58,757 nt of DNA from Candidatus Omnitrophota bacterium (lineage in GTDB: Bacteria > Hinthialibacterota > Hinthialibacteria > Hinthialibacterales > Hinthialibacteraceae): NCBI GenBank assembly GCA_016934335.1, contig JAFGTC010000218.1:1-58757 (forward strand), written 5' to 3'. Positions 18,597-28,061 of the stretch are shown piece by piece. A model generated the notes under the pieces. That model searched no databases. It had not been told where the DNA came from and saw nothing but the letters and a program-made list of their open reading frames with translations. The translations under genes were made by a program, and so were the position numbers. Numbering within the stretch: position 1 is the stretch's first letter; the number at the start of each line of letters is the position of its first letter.

Positions 18597-20237
18597 TCAC
18601 GGCTTTCGGATCACAAGCCGCTGATTCACGGCGGCATCGATCATCTCTTTTTCTTTTCCATCCGGCCAGCGAATCCAAATGCGGACGACGCGATCAGCCT
18701 CGCCTAGCCCAAAATGCAGCGTTGCGCTGCTCTGAGAAAGAAAACTGGCGCTCGAATAAAGTTCGGCCATTTGTTTTCGAAGTTTTGTTTCAACAATGAT
18801 TCGCGCTCCGTAAGCCGGCATGCCGCGTTCGTCTTGAATCGCGACCTGGATCCAGCGGCCAACTTCGCTGCGATTCTCCAAAAAAAACGGCTCACCGTCC
18901 AGGTTGTTGATGACGATATCCAAATCGCCGTCCCGATCAAAATCGCTCGCCGCGCTTCCCCGCGAAACGCCTTTCAGCTCTCCCGCCGGCCCCATGGCGT
19001 CGGTCGCATTTTGAAAGAATCCGTCGCCCTGGTTTATGAAAAAAGCGTTCTTTTGCGCATAGCCGTCCAGAAACGTCAATTCATCCGCCTTTGGGTATAC
19101 ATGCCCCGCCGACACAAACATATCCGGCCAGGAATCGTTGTTGAAATCCTCCAGCAGCATCCCAAAACTGACCATCGGCGAGGTTCCCTGCCCTACGCCT
19201 TTCACAAAAGTAGCATCAACGAACTGAAGCATGCCGTCGTTGCGGTACAGAATATTGTACTCTTTATGATAATTGGAGACGGCGATGTCCAGATCGAGAT
19301 CGCCGTCCACATCCCGCACCGCCGCGCCCATGCCTCCCTGCTCTTTTCCCCCGTCGCTGAGCCCGGCGCCGGCCAGTAAAGCAATATCTTCGAAATATCC
19401 TTGACCATTGTTCTCATACAGATTATTGCAGGTCGTGTCATTCGCCGCGTAAATATCCAAATCGCCGTCGTCGTCCAGATCGGTAAAAAACACGGTGAAC
19501 GCTCGCCCCGTTGCAAACGAATTGATCCCCCGCTTTTGCGTTTCATCGCGAAACGTCCCATCGCCGTTGTTGATGAATAAATTATCGTTCGCCGGTTTGT
19601 ATGACGACGGTCCAATAAACATCATCTCCCCGTGATAGCTCGCATAGGTTCCCATCCGGTCCGCGATCTCCGTCGAGAATTCGGCGTACTGTCCGACGTA
19701 CAGATCTAAAAAACCGTCCCCATTGATATCCGCAAAAGCGGCGCCTGTGCTCCAACCGGCGTTTTGCGCGCCGCCGGCGTTCACCGCGGCGGAGAAATGC
19801 ATTTGACCGTCATTGAGATACAACTGGTTGGGGCCATAGTTGGTCAGATAGCAGTCCAGATCGCCGTCGCGATCCACATCGGCGAAATAGGCGCCGGTTC
19901 CAAAGCCCGCATCTCCCAAACCGCTTTCCTCAGTGGCGTTGCGAAACGATCCATCGCCTTGATTCAGATACAATTGATTGCGGGGAGCGGGATCGATAGA
20001 CTTTCCTTTCAGCGTCGCTCCGTTCACCAGGTAGATGTCATCCCACCCGTCGCCGTTGAGGTCGGCGATCGCGACGCCGGCCCCTTTGGCTTCAACAATA
20101 TAATCCTTCTGCGGCGAACCGTTCACCTGGATAAAATCGATGCCGCGCTCCTTTGCATTCTCCACAAAAAAAATCCGCCCTGCGGCGATCGGCGAAAGCC
20201 ACAATATGCCCGCTAGAATGACGATGATTTGATTCAT
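18597..20237 (-). CDS. CRTAC1 family FG-GAP/VCBS protein with ASPIC/UnbV domain
   Basis: This 546-residue secreted protein has a signal peptide (about residues 1-20, cleavage near AAG). About seven calcium-binding FG-GAP/VCBS repeats follow, each with a core such as DLNGDGWDDIYLVNG, DVDRDGDLDCYLTNYG or DFDRDGDLDIVINNLDG, and should fold as an integrin-alpha-like seven-bladed propeller. The last about 90 residues form an ASPIC/UnbV domain, with GARIIVET and LHFGLGEADRVVRIWIRWPDG. Such proteins are exported and probably bind partners or glycans. It lies 18 bases downstream of a secreted TPR gene; the two form an operon. Confidence 0.9.
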   Translation of the reverse strand: MNQIIVILAGILWLSPIAAGRIFFVENAKERGIDFIQVNGSPQKDYIVEAKGAGVAIADLNGDGWDDIYLVNGATLKGKSIDPAPRNQLYLNQGDGSFRNATEESGLGDAGFGTGAYFADVDRDGDLDCYLTNYGPNQLYLNDGQMHFSAAVNAGGAQNAGWSTGAAFADINGDGFLDLYVGQYAEFSTEIADRMGTYASYHGEMMFIGPSSYKPANDNLFINNGDGTFRDETQKRGINSFATGRAFTVFFTDLDDDGDLDIYAANDTTCNNLYENNGQGYFEDIALLAGAGLSDGGKEQGGMGAAVRDVDGDLDLDIAVSNYHKEYNILYRNDGMLQFVDATFVKGVGQGTSPMVSFGMLLEDFNNDSWPDMFVSAGHVYPKADELTFLDGYAQKNAFFINQGDGFFQNATDAMGPAGELKGVSRGSAASDFDRDGDLDIVINNLDGEPFFLENRSEVGRWIQVAIQDERGMPAYGARIIVETKLRKQMAELYSSASFLSQSSATLHFGLGEADRVVRIWIRWPDGKEKEMIDAAVNQRLVIRKP

Positions 20238-20255
20238 ACAGGAAAAGCCCCAATA

Positions 20256-21374
20256 TTACGGCGTTTTTTCTTCTTCCAACTTTTTCAAGACCGACTGATA
20301 ATTGTTCAACACTCGAGGATCTTTGCTTCCCAACTCCATACATTTTTTAAACGCATCGGCGGCGCTTGGATAATCTCGCTGTAACATGCAGCAAACGCCC
20401 AGGTTGTTGTAGTGCTCCGGATTATCAGGATCGAGTTGAATCGCCTTTCGCAGGCAGGGCTCGGCCAAATCGGCTTTTTTCAGATGCAGATGCAATACGC
20501 CGATCAATCCGTAAATGGCCGCCCGATCCGGCGCCAATTCCAATCCCCGCCTTAATGCGTCGATAGATTTCCGTTCTTTACGGTGCTTAAAATAAAATCC
20601 CCCCAATTGAAACCAGTTATCTGCGACATCCGGATTTCTCCGCACTCTGCGAAGCAGCTGAGTCAAATCGTTCTGCGCCTTTTTCAGTTCCTGATATTTC
20701 TTAAGCGCCTCCTGCGCCTCCTCCCGACGCCCTAGTTTAGCCAGCGCCTGACCTAAAATTCGATGAGGATCCGGTTCGTCGGGCGCCAGTTGGATCGCAG
20801 TCTCCAACTCGCGAACGGCCGATTCGTTTTCATTCTGTTTCACGAGAACGCTTCCCAGACCGAAATGCCCCTCATAGGCGTCGGGAGCGTTTTGACACAA
20901 TCGCTCGTAAACTTCCCGGGCGTCCTCTAGACGCTGCAACGAAAAATAGTATTCCCCCAACAGGTTTTGCGGGCGAACATAATGAGGATCCGCTTGGATC
21001 GCTAATTGAAAATGCTTTTCCGCCGAATCGAAATCGTTGCGAATCTTTTGGAAATAGATTCCCAACATAGACTGCGCCTCCGCATGCTTGGGATTCAACT
21101 GCACAGCGCGGTTCAGAGATTCGAAAGCCTCTTCCAATTTTTCCATTCCAATAAGTTGACGGGCGACTCCAACATGTAAATCAGCTTCATCCGGCGCCAG
21201 CTGCAGCGCTTTTTCATACCAGGACATGGATTCGGAATAATGATGACGGCTTTCTTCCAACCGGGCGTTGGCGAGATATTTTTCCAACGAAGCGGCGTCC
21301 GGATCGGCGGCCGCCCCATCGGAGAACAAACAGAGAAGCATCACCGGAAAGATCCACGCTTTACCCCTTAACAT
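20256..21374 (-). CDS. Secreted tetratricopeptide repeat protein
   Basis: This is a protein of about 372 residues. After a signal peptide (WIFPVMLLCLFSDGAAA) it consists almost entirely of about nine tandem TPRs, such as ALQLAPDEADLHVGVARQL and AIQLDPDNPEHYNNLGVCC. TPRs form a helical scaffold for protein-protein contacts. The start is ATG 21374, preceded by GGAGG at seven bases; an in-frame ATG 36 bases earlier has no such site. The CRTAC1-type propeller protein follows 18 bases downstream, a pairing common in genomes rich in such families. They may form one extracytoplasmic complex, which is inference. Confidence 0.87.
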   Translation of the reverse strand: MLRGKAWIFPVMLLCLFSDGAAADPDAASLEKYLANARLEESRHHYSESMSWYEKALQLAPDEADLHVGVARQLIGMEKLEEAFESLNRAVQLNPKHAEAQSMLGIYFQKIRNDFDSAEKHFQLAIQADPHYVRPQNLLGEYYFSLQRLEDAREVYERLCQNAPDAYEGHFGLGSVLVKQNENESAVRELETAIQLAPDEPDPHRILGQALAKLGRREEAQEALKKYQELKKAQNDLTQLLRRVRRNPDVADNWFQLGGFYFKHRKERKSIDALRRGLELAPDRAAIYGLIGVLHLHLKKADLAEPCLRKAIQLDPDNPEHYNNLGVCCMLQRDYPSAADAFKKCMELGSKDPRVLNNYQSVLKKLEEEKTP

Positions 21375-21543
21375 CCGAAATCCTCCAAATAAAAATTCAA
21401 CCAGAATCAAAAAATGATCGATTCACCCTTTTAAAATACCAAAATCACGCCCAGGATTCGAGTGACCTGCGCAGGAATTATTAGATAGGTTATTTAGGAG
21501 AGCAGTTAGCCCTCTCGTTACGATGAATCCGATACGAGTTCGG

Positions 21544-23355
21544 CTAGAGTTTTCGCATGTTGGCCGGCAAGACGGCTTTACGCAGGCGGATGGATTGAGG
21601 TGTAATTTCCACTAATTCGTCATCGCGGATAAATTCGATGGCCCGCTCCAGGGTCATAGGCGCAACAGGAGTGAGCATGACGTTATCGTCGCGCCCCGCC
21701 GCGCGCATATTGGTCAATTTCTTATTTTTGCAGGGATTTACATTGATATCCTGGCTCCGGCTGCTCTCTCCGACGATCATCCCTTCATACACGGGCATGT
21801 TCGGCGACACAAACAACTCGCCCCTCGCCTCCAAATTAAAGAGTGCATAAGCCACTGCTTCGCCGGAGCGGTCGGCCACCAGCGAACCGGTCAAACGAGT
21901 GGGAAACTCGCCTCGAAAATCCTCGTAGCCGTCCAGATACGAATTCAGCAGCCCGGTTCCTTTGGTGTCGGTAAGAAACTCGTTGCGATATCCGATCAAT
22001 CCTCGGGAAGGAATGGAAAACTCCATGCGCACGCGGCCCGATCCTTTATTGACCAGGTTGATCATGCGGCCTTTCCGTAAAGATAATTTCTCGGTTACGA
22101 TGCCGACAAAAGCGTCGCTGCAATCTACATATAAATGTTCAATAGGCTCGAGCGTGCGGCCGCCTTCCTCCCGATAAATCACCTGAGGCCGCCCGACGCT
22201 CAACTCAAATCCTTCTCTGCGCAGGGTTTCGATCAAGATCACCATCTGAAACTCGCCCCGGCCTTGCACCAGAAAAACGTTGGCGTCGTCCGTCTCCTCC
22301 ACCTGCAGCGCGACATTGCTCAACGTCTCTTTGTATAAACGTTCGCGAATCTTGGTGGATTGAACGATTTTTCCTTCCTTGCCAGCCATGGGCGACGTAT
22401 TGATGCCGAATTTCATCGACACAGTCGGTTGATCGACTACGATGCGCTTCAACGCTTTGGGGGCTTCCTGCGTGCAAATCGTATCTCCTATGTAAACATC
22501 GTCGATGCCGGCCAGAATCGCGATATCCCCCGGCTCAACCGCATCCACTTCTTTCAGACTGATCCCTTCATACACCTTTAAATTGGATATACGCAGGCTA
22601 ATCGCCTCTCCATCCTTGCCTAGACATACGAGATCATCCTTGCAGTGCGCGCGGCCGTTGGCAATTCGCCCGATCGCCAATCGTCCGAGATAATCTGAAT
22701 AATCCAGGTCAGAAACCAGCATTTGGAAAGGTTCGTCCGGATCGAAGGAAGGCGCAGGGATCTCTTCGAGAATAACATCAAACAACGGAGTCAAATCGAC
22801 GCCGGGCTTTTCCAGCGATTTAGAAGCGATCCCCTCCCGCCCCACAGCGTATAGTATCGGAAATTCAATCTGTTCTTCGGAGGCGTCCAGATCGATGAAT
22901 AAATCATAAATCTCGTTCAAAACCTCCTCTACTCGCGAATCCTTCCGATCGATTTTATTGATGACCACAATAATTTTCAGATTGGCTTTTAACGCCTTCT
23001 GCAATACAAACCGGGTTTGCGGCAAGGGGCCTTCCGATGAATCAACCAGCAGGATGGCGCCATCCACCATCATGAGCGCCCGCTCCACTTCGCCGCCGAA
23101 ATCAGCATGTCCCGGCGTATCGAGAATGTTGATTTTAACGCCTTTCCATTGCACCGAGCAGTTCTTGGCGGAGATGGTAATCCCCCGTTCGCGCTCCAAG
23201 TCCATATTATCCATGACTCGTTCGTGAACGTCTTTATTGGCGCGAAAAGCGCCGCTATGCCTGAACATATGATCAACTAACGTGGTTTTGCCGTGATCGA
23301 CATGAGCAATGATGGCAATATTCCGTATAGTCGAATTAACAGTCAATGTTTTCAT
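21544..23355 (-). CDS. typA: Translational GTPase TypA/BipA
   Basis: This 603-residue GTPase binds ribosomes and supports large-subunit assembly and growth under stress. Domain I has the P-loop AHVDHGKTT (near residue 17), effector region [25 protein letters not shown], and NKIDR. EF-G-like domains II, III and V follow. The BipA-specific C-terminal region contains [37 protein letters not shown] and the ending [13 protein letters not shown] segment. Length is typical (about 605). I choose ATG 23355 because the G1 region then begins about 16 residues in and AGGAA precedes it; the upstream extension to 23418 has no homology. Confidence 0.96.
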   Translation of the reverse strand: MKTLTVNSTIRNIAIIAHVDHGKTTLVDHMFRHSGAFRANKDVHERVMDNMDLERERGITISAKNCSVQWKGVKINILDTPGHADFGGEVERALMMVDGAILLVDSSEGPLPQTRFVLQKALKANLKIIVVINKIDRKDSRVEEVLNEIYDLFIDLDASEEQIEFPILYAVGREGIASKSLEKPGVDLTPLFDVILEEIPAPSFDPDEPFQMLVSDLDYSDYLGRLAIGRIANGRAHCKDDLVCLGKDGEAISLRISNLKVYEGISLKEVDAVEPGDIAILAGIDDVYIGDTICTQEAPKALKRIVVDQPTVSMKFGINTSPMAGKEGKIVQSTKIRERLYKETLSNVALQVEETDDANVFLVQGRGEFQMVILIETLRREGFELSVGRPQVIYREEGGRTLEPIEHLYVDCSDAFVGIVTEKLSLRKGRMINLVNKGSGRVRMEFSIPSRGLIGYRNEFLTDTKGTGLLNSYLDGYEDFRGEFPTRLTGSLVADRSGEAVAYALFNLEARGELFVSPNMPVYEGMIVGESSRSQDINVNPCKNKKLTNMRAAGRDDNVMLTPVAPMTLERAIEFIRDDELVEITPQSIRLRKAVLPANMRKL

Positions 23356-23390
23356 GGATTTCCTATTCACACCTGGAAGACTCGCGCACA

Positions 23391-23413
23391 AAAATCCCCG
23401 TCTGAAGACGGGG
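23391..23413 (-). terminator. Hairpin terminator after the glycosidase gene
   Basis: Read on the minus strand, CCCCGTC, a TTCA loop, GACGGGG and then ATTTTT form a strong intrinsic terminator shape. It lies about 130 bases past the end of the glycosidase gene and about 35 bases before the typA start, so it may also act as a leader hairpin for typA. Confidence 0.65.
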
Positions 23414-23541
23414 GGCAACCGCTAGATTTTTTAGCGTTAGAAATTGTATTTGGTTTTCCAAAAACGTAAAGCGTTTAAATGAATATCAATGAAAAACTCA
23501 TCCGATCTTCTTTCCAGGTTTTGAAATCCCTCTTTCTCATT

Positions 23542-25635
23542 TCAGAATAGTCTCGGCAAATACTCCGGCTTGTCATCGAAAGGCGCTTCGACGCCTGACG
23601 CAATCTTATACATTCTTTGATGAGCGATTCGTGCGGATTCGCACATTTTCTCGTAAGGTCTGTTGCAAACATCCAAAAAGCCGATATTGTAATTCTCCCC
23701 GTCGAAACGTCCCATGGCCGATTGATCGTAAAGCGTAAAATAATGCGTTCCCACACAGTAAGGATTGGCGGCCGCGTTTTCTACATAATAGCGGTAAGCC
23801 CGTCCGCGGTCTTTCTGATTAGGCACATGCACCAATCCCGGGGACGGCAGCCCCACATCCAACGCCCCAAAATGGAATTCGCCGATCATGACGGGCCGGT
23901 TCAACAAATCGTCGATCTCCTTGCAGACATCCAAGGGCACATGATCTTGATAGCAGTTCATGCTGAACACGTCGAAACTCTTCATGCCCGGAACCGTCCA
24001 TTTCGGCGGAACGCCCTGATAGCGGATGCCCAAATTGAGATGATGAGGATCGACCGCTTTGCATGCGTCGCTCAGCGTCTTAAAAAATCGCTCCACCATG
24101 ATCTCGCTAAAGTCGAATAAATCCTTCTTGGCTTCCGAAGTCAGGCGCGTTTTCCATTCACTTTCGGCAACCTGATCAAACGAAGTTTTTATTTTCCACG
24201 CCCGGCTTATCGCTTCGTCATCCGCATAGCGTTTTCCCAGAAATTCCGCCAGTTTCCTGCGCGTTTCGCATTGAGGCGTATTGAACAACATGCCCGCCGC
24301 CGGCGATTCGCTGGAAAATCCCCACGTCGGTTCGTTCATGAGGAAATATCCGATCATCGCCGGATCACCCAAAGTTTCCTTGAGCTGCTCGCCGTATCTC
24401 TTTGCGTCGCTCAGAAAGTTTGGATGATAGACGTCCGGAAAATCGCGATAAACGTTGTGCGTCGACGAGAGACGAGTCGATAACGGCCGCACATAGGGAA
24501 ATTTAGCCTCGCGAGCGATTTGCCATTCCGACCAGTTAGCCACCGTATTGAATCCATATTCTTTGAGAATGGATAAACTTATTTTCGCCCAGTTTTGATG
24601 CCATTGATCCGCCCCAAACGTCCTTATGAAGTTGGCCGCCAGATAATTGACGAAACCTCTGTGGGAAAGCGCATCTCGATAGCCTTTGGCCGGATCGGGA
24701 ATCCAGGTCAAAGCTGCATCCAGACCGCCGATGAATGCGTCGATGCTGGAGCGCACGCAATCCATCCCCGCCGACCAGTACAAGCAGCCGTCCGGATCGG
24801 TCAGCCACCAGCGCTTTCCGTCATGATGCGTCGCAAAGTAGCCGGTTCCTTCAACTTTTCTCTTGGTCCACCCTCCCCAGCGCGAAAAGGAATCGGGCCA
24901 AGTCTTTTCCACACAGTTCGCCAATTGATCGTTCAGCCGCTGCGCCAATTTGGCCGTGCAGCAGGTTTTTCCCGACCACTCATGGATAGTGCTCTGCCCC
25001 ATCTCGTCCAGCAGTTTTCCTTTGGGCAGCAGCGGCTTCTCGAGCAGCGGAGGTTCTTTTTTTGTAACCGTGAAGGGCGTTTGACACCATCGCGCCGGTC
25101 GATCGCTCTTATGTAAAATTACGATCATCATCCGGTCGACGCTGGCCAGATCGACGCGATCGCCTCCGCAGCGCGGCTTCAACCAGGCGCCTTCCCGCTC
25201 CAATCCCCATCGGTTTTGATCAGTCGCCTGCAGCGGGAAGCGAATCCGAGCCTGCGCCTGATTAAGGCCCTTGTACTTTAAAGTAAATGTCGGGCCGTTC
25301 TCGCCTTCTTGCAATCGTAAGTGGAAGCAAACCAAGTGATTTCCGTCAACCAATATATCCGAAACCAGGTATCGGGCTTCTGCCAGCATTCCCTTGGGAA
25401 AAGTGTATAACAATCCATCTCCGACTGATTCAGCCCGATACCAGACCGCCCCTTCAATGGGGACGGCGCCATATTCATGCTTCAACCCTTTCAAGAACGC
25501 CGACGGCGACAGCAAATCGCCTTCCTCGGCGGCGTATACTCCCGGAGAAACGGTCAGGGAAGCGCCAGCTAACGCACTTATTTTTATGAAATTACGTCGA
25601 TCGCATCGATTGATTGCCTCACTATTTCTATCCAT
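23542..25635 (-). CDS. Tat-exported GH-A clan glycoside hydrolase, beta-agarase-like
   Basis: This is a protein of about 697 residues with a twin-arginine leader (CDRRNFIKISALAGASLTV). An N-terminal beta domain (about 45-195) precedes a TIM barrel. The barrel opens with GKRWWLTDPDGCLYWSAGMDCV, followed by YGFNTVANWSEWQIARE. The likely acid/base is Glu435 in YFLMNEPTWGF and the likely nucleophile is Glu586 in PVMIGEFHFGALDVG. DGENYNIGFLDV near the end is typical of GH50-like beta-agarases and related galactan hydrolases. The family position is by resemblance and the true substrate is unknown. GTG 25638 directly before the ATG is an alternative start. Confidence 0.8.
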   Translation of the reverse strand: MDRNSEAINRCDRRNFIKISALAGASLTVSPGVYAAEEGDLLSPSAFLKGLKHEYGAVPIEGAVWYRAESVGDGLLYTFPKGMLAEARYLVSDILVDGNHLVCFHLRLQEGENGPTFTLKYKGLNQAQARIRFPLQATDQNRWGLEREGAWLKPRCGGDRVDLASVDRMMIVILHKSDRPARWCQTPFTVTKKEPPLLEKPLLPKGKLLDEMGQSTIHEWSGKTCCTAKLAQRLNDQLANCVEKTWPDSFSRWGGWTKRKVEGTGYFATHHDGKRWWLTDPDGCLYWSAGMDCVRSSIDAFIGGLDAALTWIPDPAKGYRDALSHRGFVNYLAANFIRTFGADQWHQNWAKISLSILKEYGFNTVANWSEWQIAREAKFPYVRPLSTRLSSTHNVYRDFPDVYHPNFLSDAKRYGEQLKETLGDPAMIGYFLMNEPTWGFSSESPAAGMLFNTPQCETRRKLAEFLGKRYADDEAISRAWKIKTSFDQVAESEWKTRLTSEAKKDLFDFSEIMVERFFKTLSDACKAVDPHHLNLGIRYQGVPPKWTVPGMKSFDVFSMNCYQDHVPLDVCKEIDDLLNRPVMIGEFHFGALDVGLPSPGLVHVPNQKDRGRAYRYYVENAAANPYCVGTHYFTLYDQSAMGRFDGENYNIGFLDVCNRPYEKMCESARIAHQRMYKIASGVEAPFDDKPEYLPRLF

Positions 25636-25950
25636 CACGACACACCTCTTAATTTTTTTCCTACGATAGTATCACAGAATCACATGCCATAAAATACAAA
25701 GAGAAAAAACATTTCGGGATATTTCATATATCATAAAAATTCCGGCAAATGTTGTTTTTGAAAATATGCGGTATTTTAATTTTATCTATTGACTTTTCTT
25801 AAGTATTTTTTAGGATATTAAAGCGAAAAAGTGAAAGAATTTTGCATGATATTCTTATGTCAATATGTTTTTTGCAATTTAGTCTTTATTACTAATAAAT
25901 AAGTATTTTATAATCTCTTTTGCCATAAAAATCGTGTAGAGGAGGATTTT
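25636..25950. other. AT-rich divergent intergenic region
   Basis: This stretch of about 315 bases lies between the minus-strand glycosidase gene and the plus-strand secreted-protein gene. It is markedly AT-rich. A TATAAT hexamer at 25909-25914 sits about 40 bases before the plus-strand gene but has no good -35 partner. No open frame of interest. Confidence 0.5.
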
Positions 25951-26748
25951 ATGAAAAAATCAGCGTTGTTTCTAGTTTTTTGTGTGTGCATTGCATCAGT
26001 GGCGATGGGGCAGAATATTATCATCGTAACTGAACAGCAACAATTGGAGGATGTTGGAACCGAGAGTATTTCGGAATATCTTCGGGGTCAGGGATATAAC
26101 GTTACTCTCGATCCGAATGCCACAGTTGATGATAGTGAGTATGAGGGCGTATTAACAGATGAGGAAATCGCGTATCTGGAAAGTTTTGATGTAGTAGTGG
26201 TTCATCGTTCTATTAGCAGCGGGGATTATGACGACGATATCGCACAATGGAATAATTTAAATGTTCCTATGCTGAATGGAAGCGCATATCTCCCAAGAAA
26301 TAACCGATGGTTTTGGGCCGACGTCAGTCAGCAGAGAACTGTTGCTACAGGAGTTAACATTGCGATTCCCGATCATCCCATTGTTCAAGGTTTAACCGGT
26401 GAATTCTTTAGTATTCCACTTGGGATCGATCATCTTTCTCCCGGCGATGTTGGTGAAGGCTCCGTTGTCGCCACGATAACAAACGATTCCGGTGAAGAAG
26501 CCAATGCGATTGTTGTGTGGGAGCCGGATGATGCTTTTACTGCAGCGGGTGGACAAGAACATACCCAAGCAAGAGTCTTTCTGCCATTTTACCGTTATCA
26601 TGAAAACTTTGTTGGATCGGATCCGGCGGACGGATTATTTACAGATTATACTGAAAACGGATTAAAGATGATCGATCAAGCCATTCAATATCTAATGACT
26701 TTCTCTGAGGGATCTTCCGGCTCGCAAGGTTGGGAACTATTCAAATAA
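25951..26748 (+). CDS. Secreted ThuA/GATase-like protein with C-terminal WELFK end
   Basis: This is a 265-residue protein. A clear Sec signal peptide (about residues 1-20, SVAMG/Q) is followed by an alpha/beta domain. The first strand NIIIVTEQQ, a short helix SISEYLRGQGYNVTLDP and the strand FDVVVVHRS resemble a ThuA-like or class I amidotransferase-like Rossmann fold. The later segment DHPIVQGLTGEFFSI also occurs in ThuA-like proteins. No catalytic Cys-His-Glu triad is evident. The extreme C-terminus, after a Ser/Gly-rich linker, is GWELFK. Two other secreted proteins here end similarly. GGAGG precedes the ATG and a terminator follows the gene. Confidence 0.72.
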   Translation: MKKSALFLVFCVCIASVAMGQNIIIVTEQQQLEDVGTESISEYLRGQGYNVTLDPNATVDDSEYEGVLTDEEIAYLESFDVVVVHRSISSGDYDDDIAQWNNLNVPMLNGSAYLPRNNRWFWADVSQQRTVATGVNIAIPDHPIVQGLTGEFFSIPLGIDHLSPGDVGEGSVVATITNDSGEEANAIVVWEPDDAFTAAGGQEHTQARVFLPFYRYHENFVGSDPADGLFTDYTENGLKMIDQAIQYLMTFSEGSSGSQGWELFK

Positions 26749-26785
26749 GGTTATCTTGAACAAAAAAAGTTGGATGGGTTACAAC

Positions 26786-26816
26786 ACGGCCTGGATTTTT
26801 CCAGGCCGTTTTCTTT
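26786..26816 (+). terminator. Intrinsic terminator
   Basis: A perfect 9-bp stem, ACGGCCTGG and CCAGGCCGT (26786-26794 and 26801-26809), has a 6-base loop and is followed by TTTCTTT. It lies about 40 bases after the stop of the ThuA-like gene. Confidence 0.85.
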
Positions 26817-26844
26817 GATTCGCCCTGCCGGCCGCACAAAAAAA

Positions 26845-26878
26845 CAGCCTTCTCTCAGCATGAACCAAGAGAAGGCTG
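26845..26878 (-). terminator. Second, bidirectional terminator hairpin
   Basis: An 11-bp stem, CAGCCTTCTCT and AGAGAAGGCTG, has a 12-base loop. On the minus strand it is followed by TTTTTTT and lies 24 bases past the stop of the gene at 26902, so it terminates that gene. On the plus strand it is followed by AATTTCTTTTT and could back up the previous terminator. Confidence 0.85.
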
Positions 26879-26901
26879 AATTTCTTTTTAGGATAGGATG
26901 C

Positions 26902-27642
26902 TTATTCGAATATTTCCCAATCCGTTACACTTGTAGATATGGGTGTAAGTTTCACATTGGTGATCGTCGTATAACAAACTTGACCTGCATCATGCGAACA
27001 AACTCCGATGCCAACATAAAGCGGATCATCCATCGGAACTTCCTGAACTGCTCCTAACTGAACCCACGCGCCCGTCTCATCCATGTATTGAGCTGTGAGA
27101 GCATTTCCGACGCGCTCTAAGCGCATGTTCCATTCGGGAAGATTCAAGCCCTCTCCATCCGAATTTAATCCCAAGACAACTCGCTCTTCACCCGGCGTGC
27201 TGCTTCCATTTTCGCCTTTTTCAGGACGCAACTGCCAGCTGAATTGACCGTCTTTGCGAATTCGCGTCGTATAATTGACGGAATCGGGATCCAGATCCTG
27301 GCGAGCCATCAGCATGATCTTGATCCAATCCTGCGCATCATAATTCGTCGTTTGCTCCACGATAAAAGCGCCGACGGCATCCAACATGAAATCGCCGCTT
27401 ATCTGGCTGTAAACGAAATGAAACGCATCGTCCGCATCCCAAACATCCCATCCGCTTCCCCAGATCGTGTATGTATCCGAGGCTGCGTCATACTCGGCGC
27501 CGCCGTCAGCGCCAAGTCGGTCATAAGTCAAGAAGATATCCTGATGATCTTCAAAAATCCCGACCGGCTCCGCAAAAACCGCCGTTACACCCGACGCCAG
27601 CAGCACTGCCAGCCCTAAACAACACAAACTAGTTCGTTTCAT
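26902..27642 (-). CDS. Secreted concanavalin-like protein with C-terminal WEIFE end
   Basis: This 246-residue protein has a signal peptide (about residues 1-24, VFA/E). The mature part resembles a DUF1349/LamG-like concanavalin fold. Segments such as DAFHFVYSQISGDFMLDAVG, WIKIMLMARQDLDPDS, YTTRIRKDGQFSWQLRP and DDPLYVGIGVCSHDAGQ match the jelly-roll pattern of these sugar- or ligand-binding domains. No catalytic motif is evident. The last residues are SVTDWEIFE, close to the ends of two other secreted proteins in this window. The ATG is preceded by GGGGAG. It is convergent with the ThuA-like gene. Confidence 0.75.
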   Translation of the reverse strand: MKRTSLCCLGLAVLLASGVTAVFAEPVGIFEDHQDIFLTYDRLGADGGAEYDAASDTYTIWGSGWDVWDADDAFHFVYSQISGDFMLDAVGAFIVEQTTNYDAQDWIKIMLMARQDLDPDSVNYTTRIRKDGQFSWQLRPEKGENGSSTPGEERVVLGLNSDGEGLNLPEWNMRLERVGNALTAQYMDETGAWVQLGAVQEVPMDDPLYVGIGVCSHDAGQVCYTTITNVKLTPISTSVTDWEIFE

Positions 27643-28061
27643 AAGACTTACTCCCCTTTTCTGATGATTATTTATTCATTAATACTAATTATCACATAAA
27701 TTATCCATATTCAATCCACTGAAGCGAAAAAGGTTAAAAATATTCTTCTAAATCTACAGGATTAATCGACTTTTTAACCAACGATGTCATACTGTTCAAA
27801 AAATCATCATTTCCGATTGCCATAACACCGACAACCTAAGAAGGCAATATTTTAAAAACGCCGATAACTTTGATGCTCCTTTTTCAGAACACTTTGACCG
27901 GTTGAAATCACCGTCACGGTGAATTTGCATGGCATCATTTCAATGAACATCCCCTTCCAATCCAATGGTTTTCCGTCAATCTTTCTGTAAGGGTAAAAAT
28001 GGTTATTTTATAGATCGGATTGCCTAATCTTGCCTATCGGGATGTGGAGAGGAGCCGCAAA
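27643..28061. other. Divergent intergenic region
   Basis: This region of about 420 bases lies between the concanavalin-like gene (minus) and the TolC-type gene (plus). The left half is AT-rich. A short perfect hairpin CACCGTCACGGTG lies near 27909-27921. I see no open frame, RNA gene or clear promoter. Confidence 0.4.
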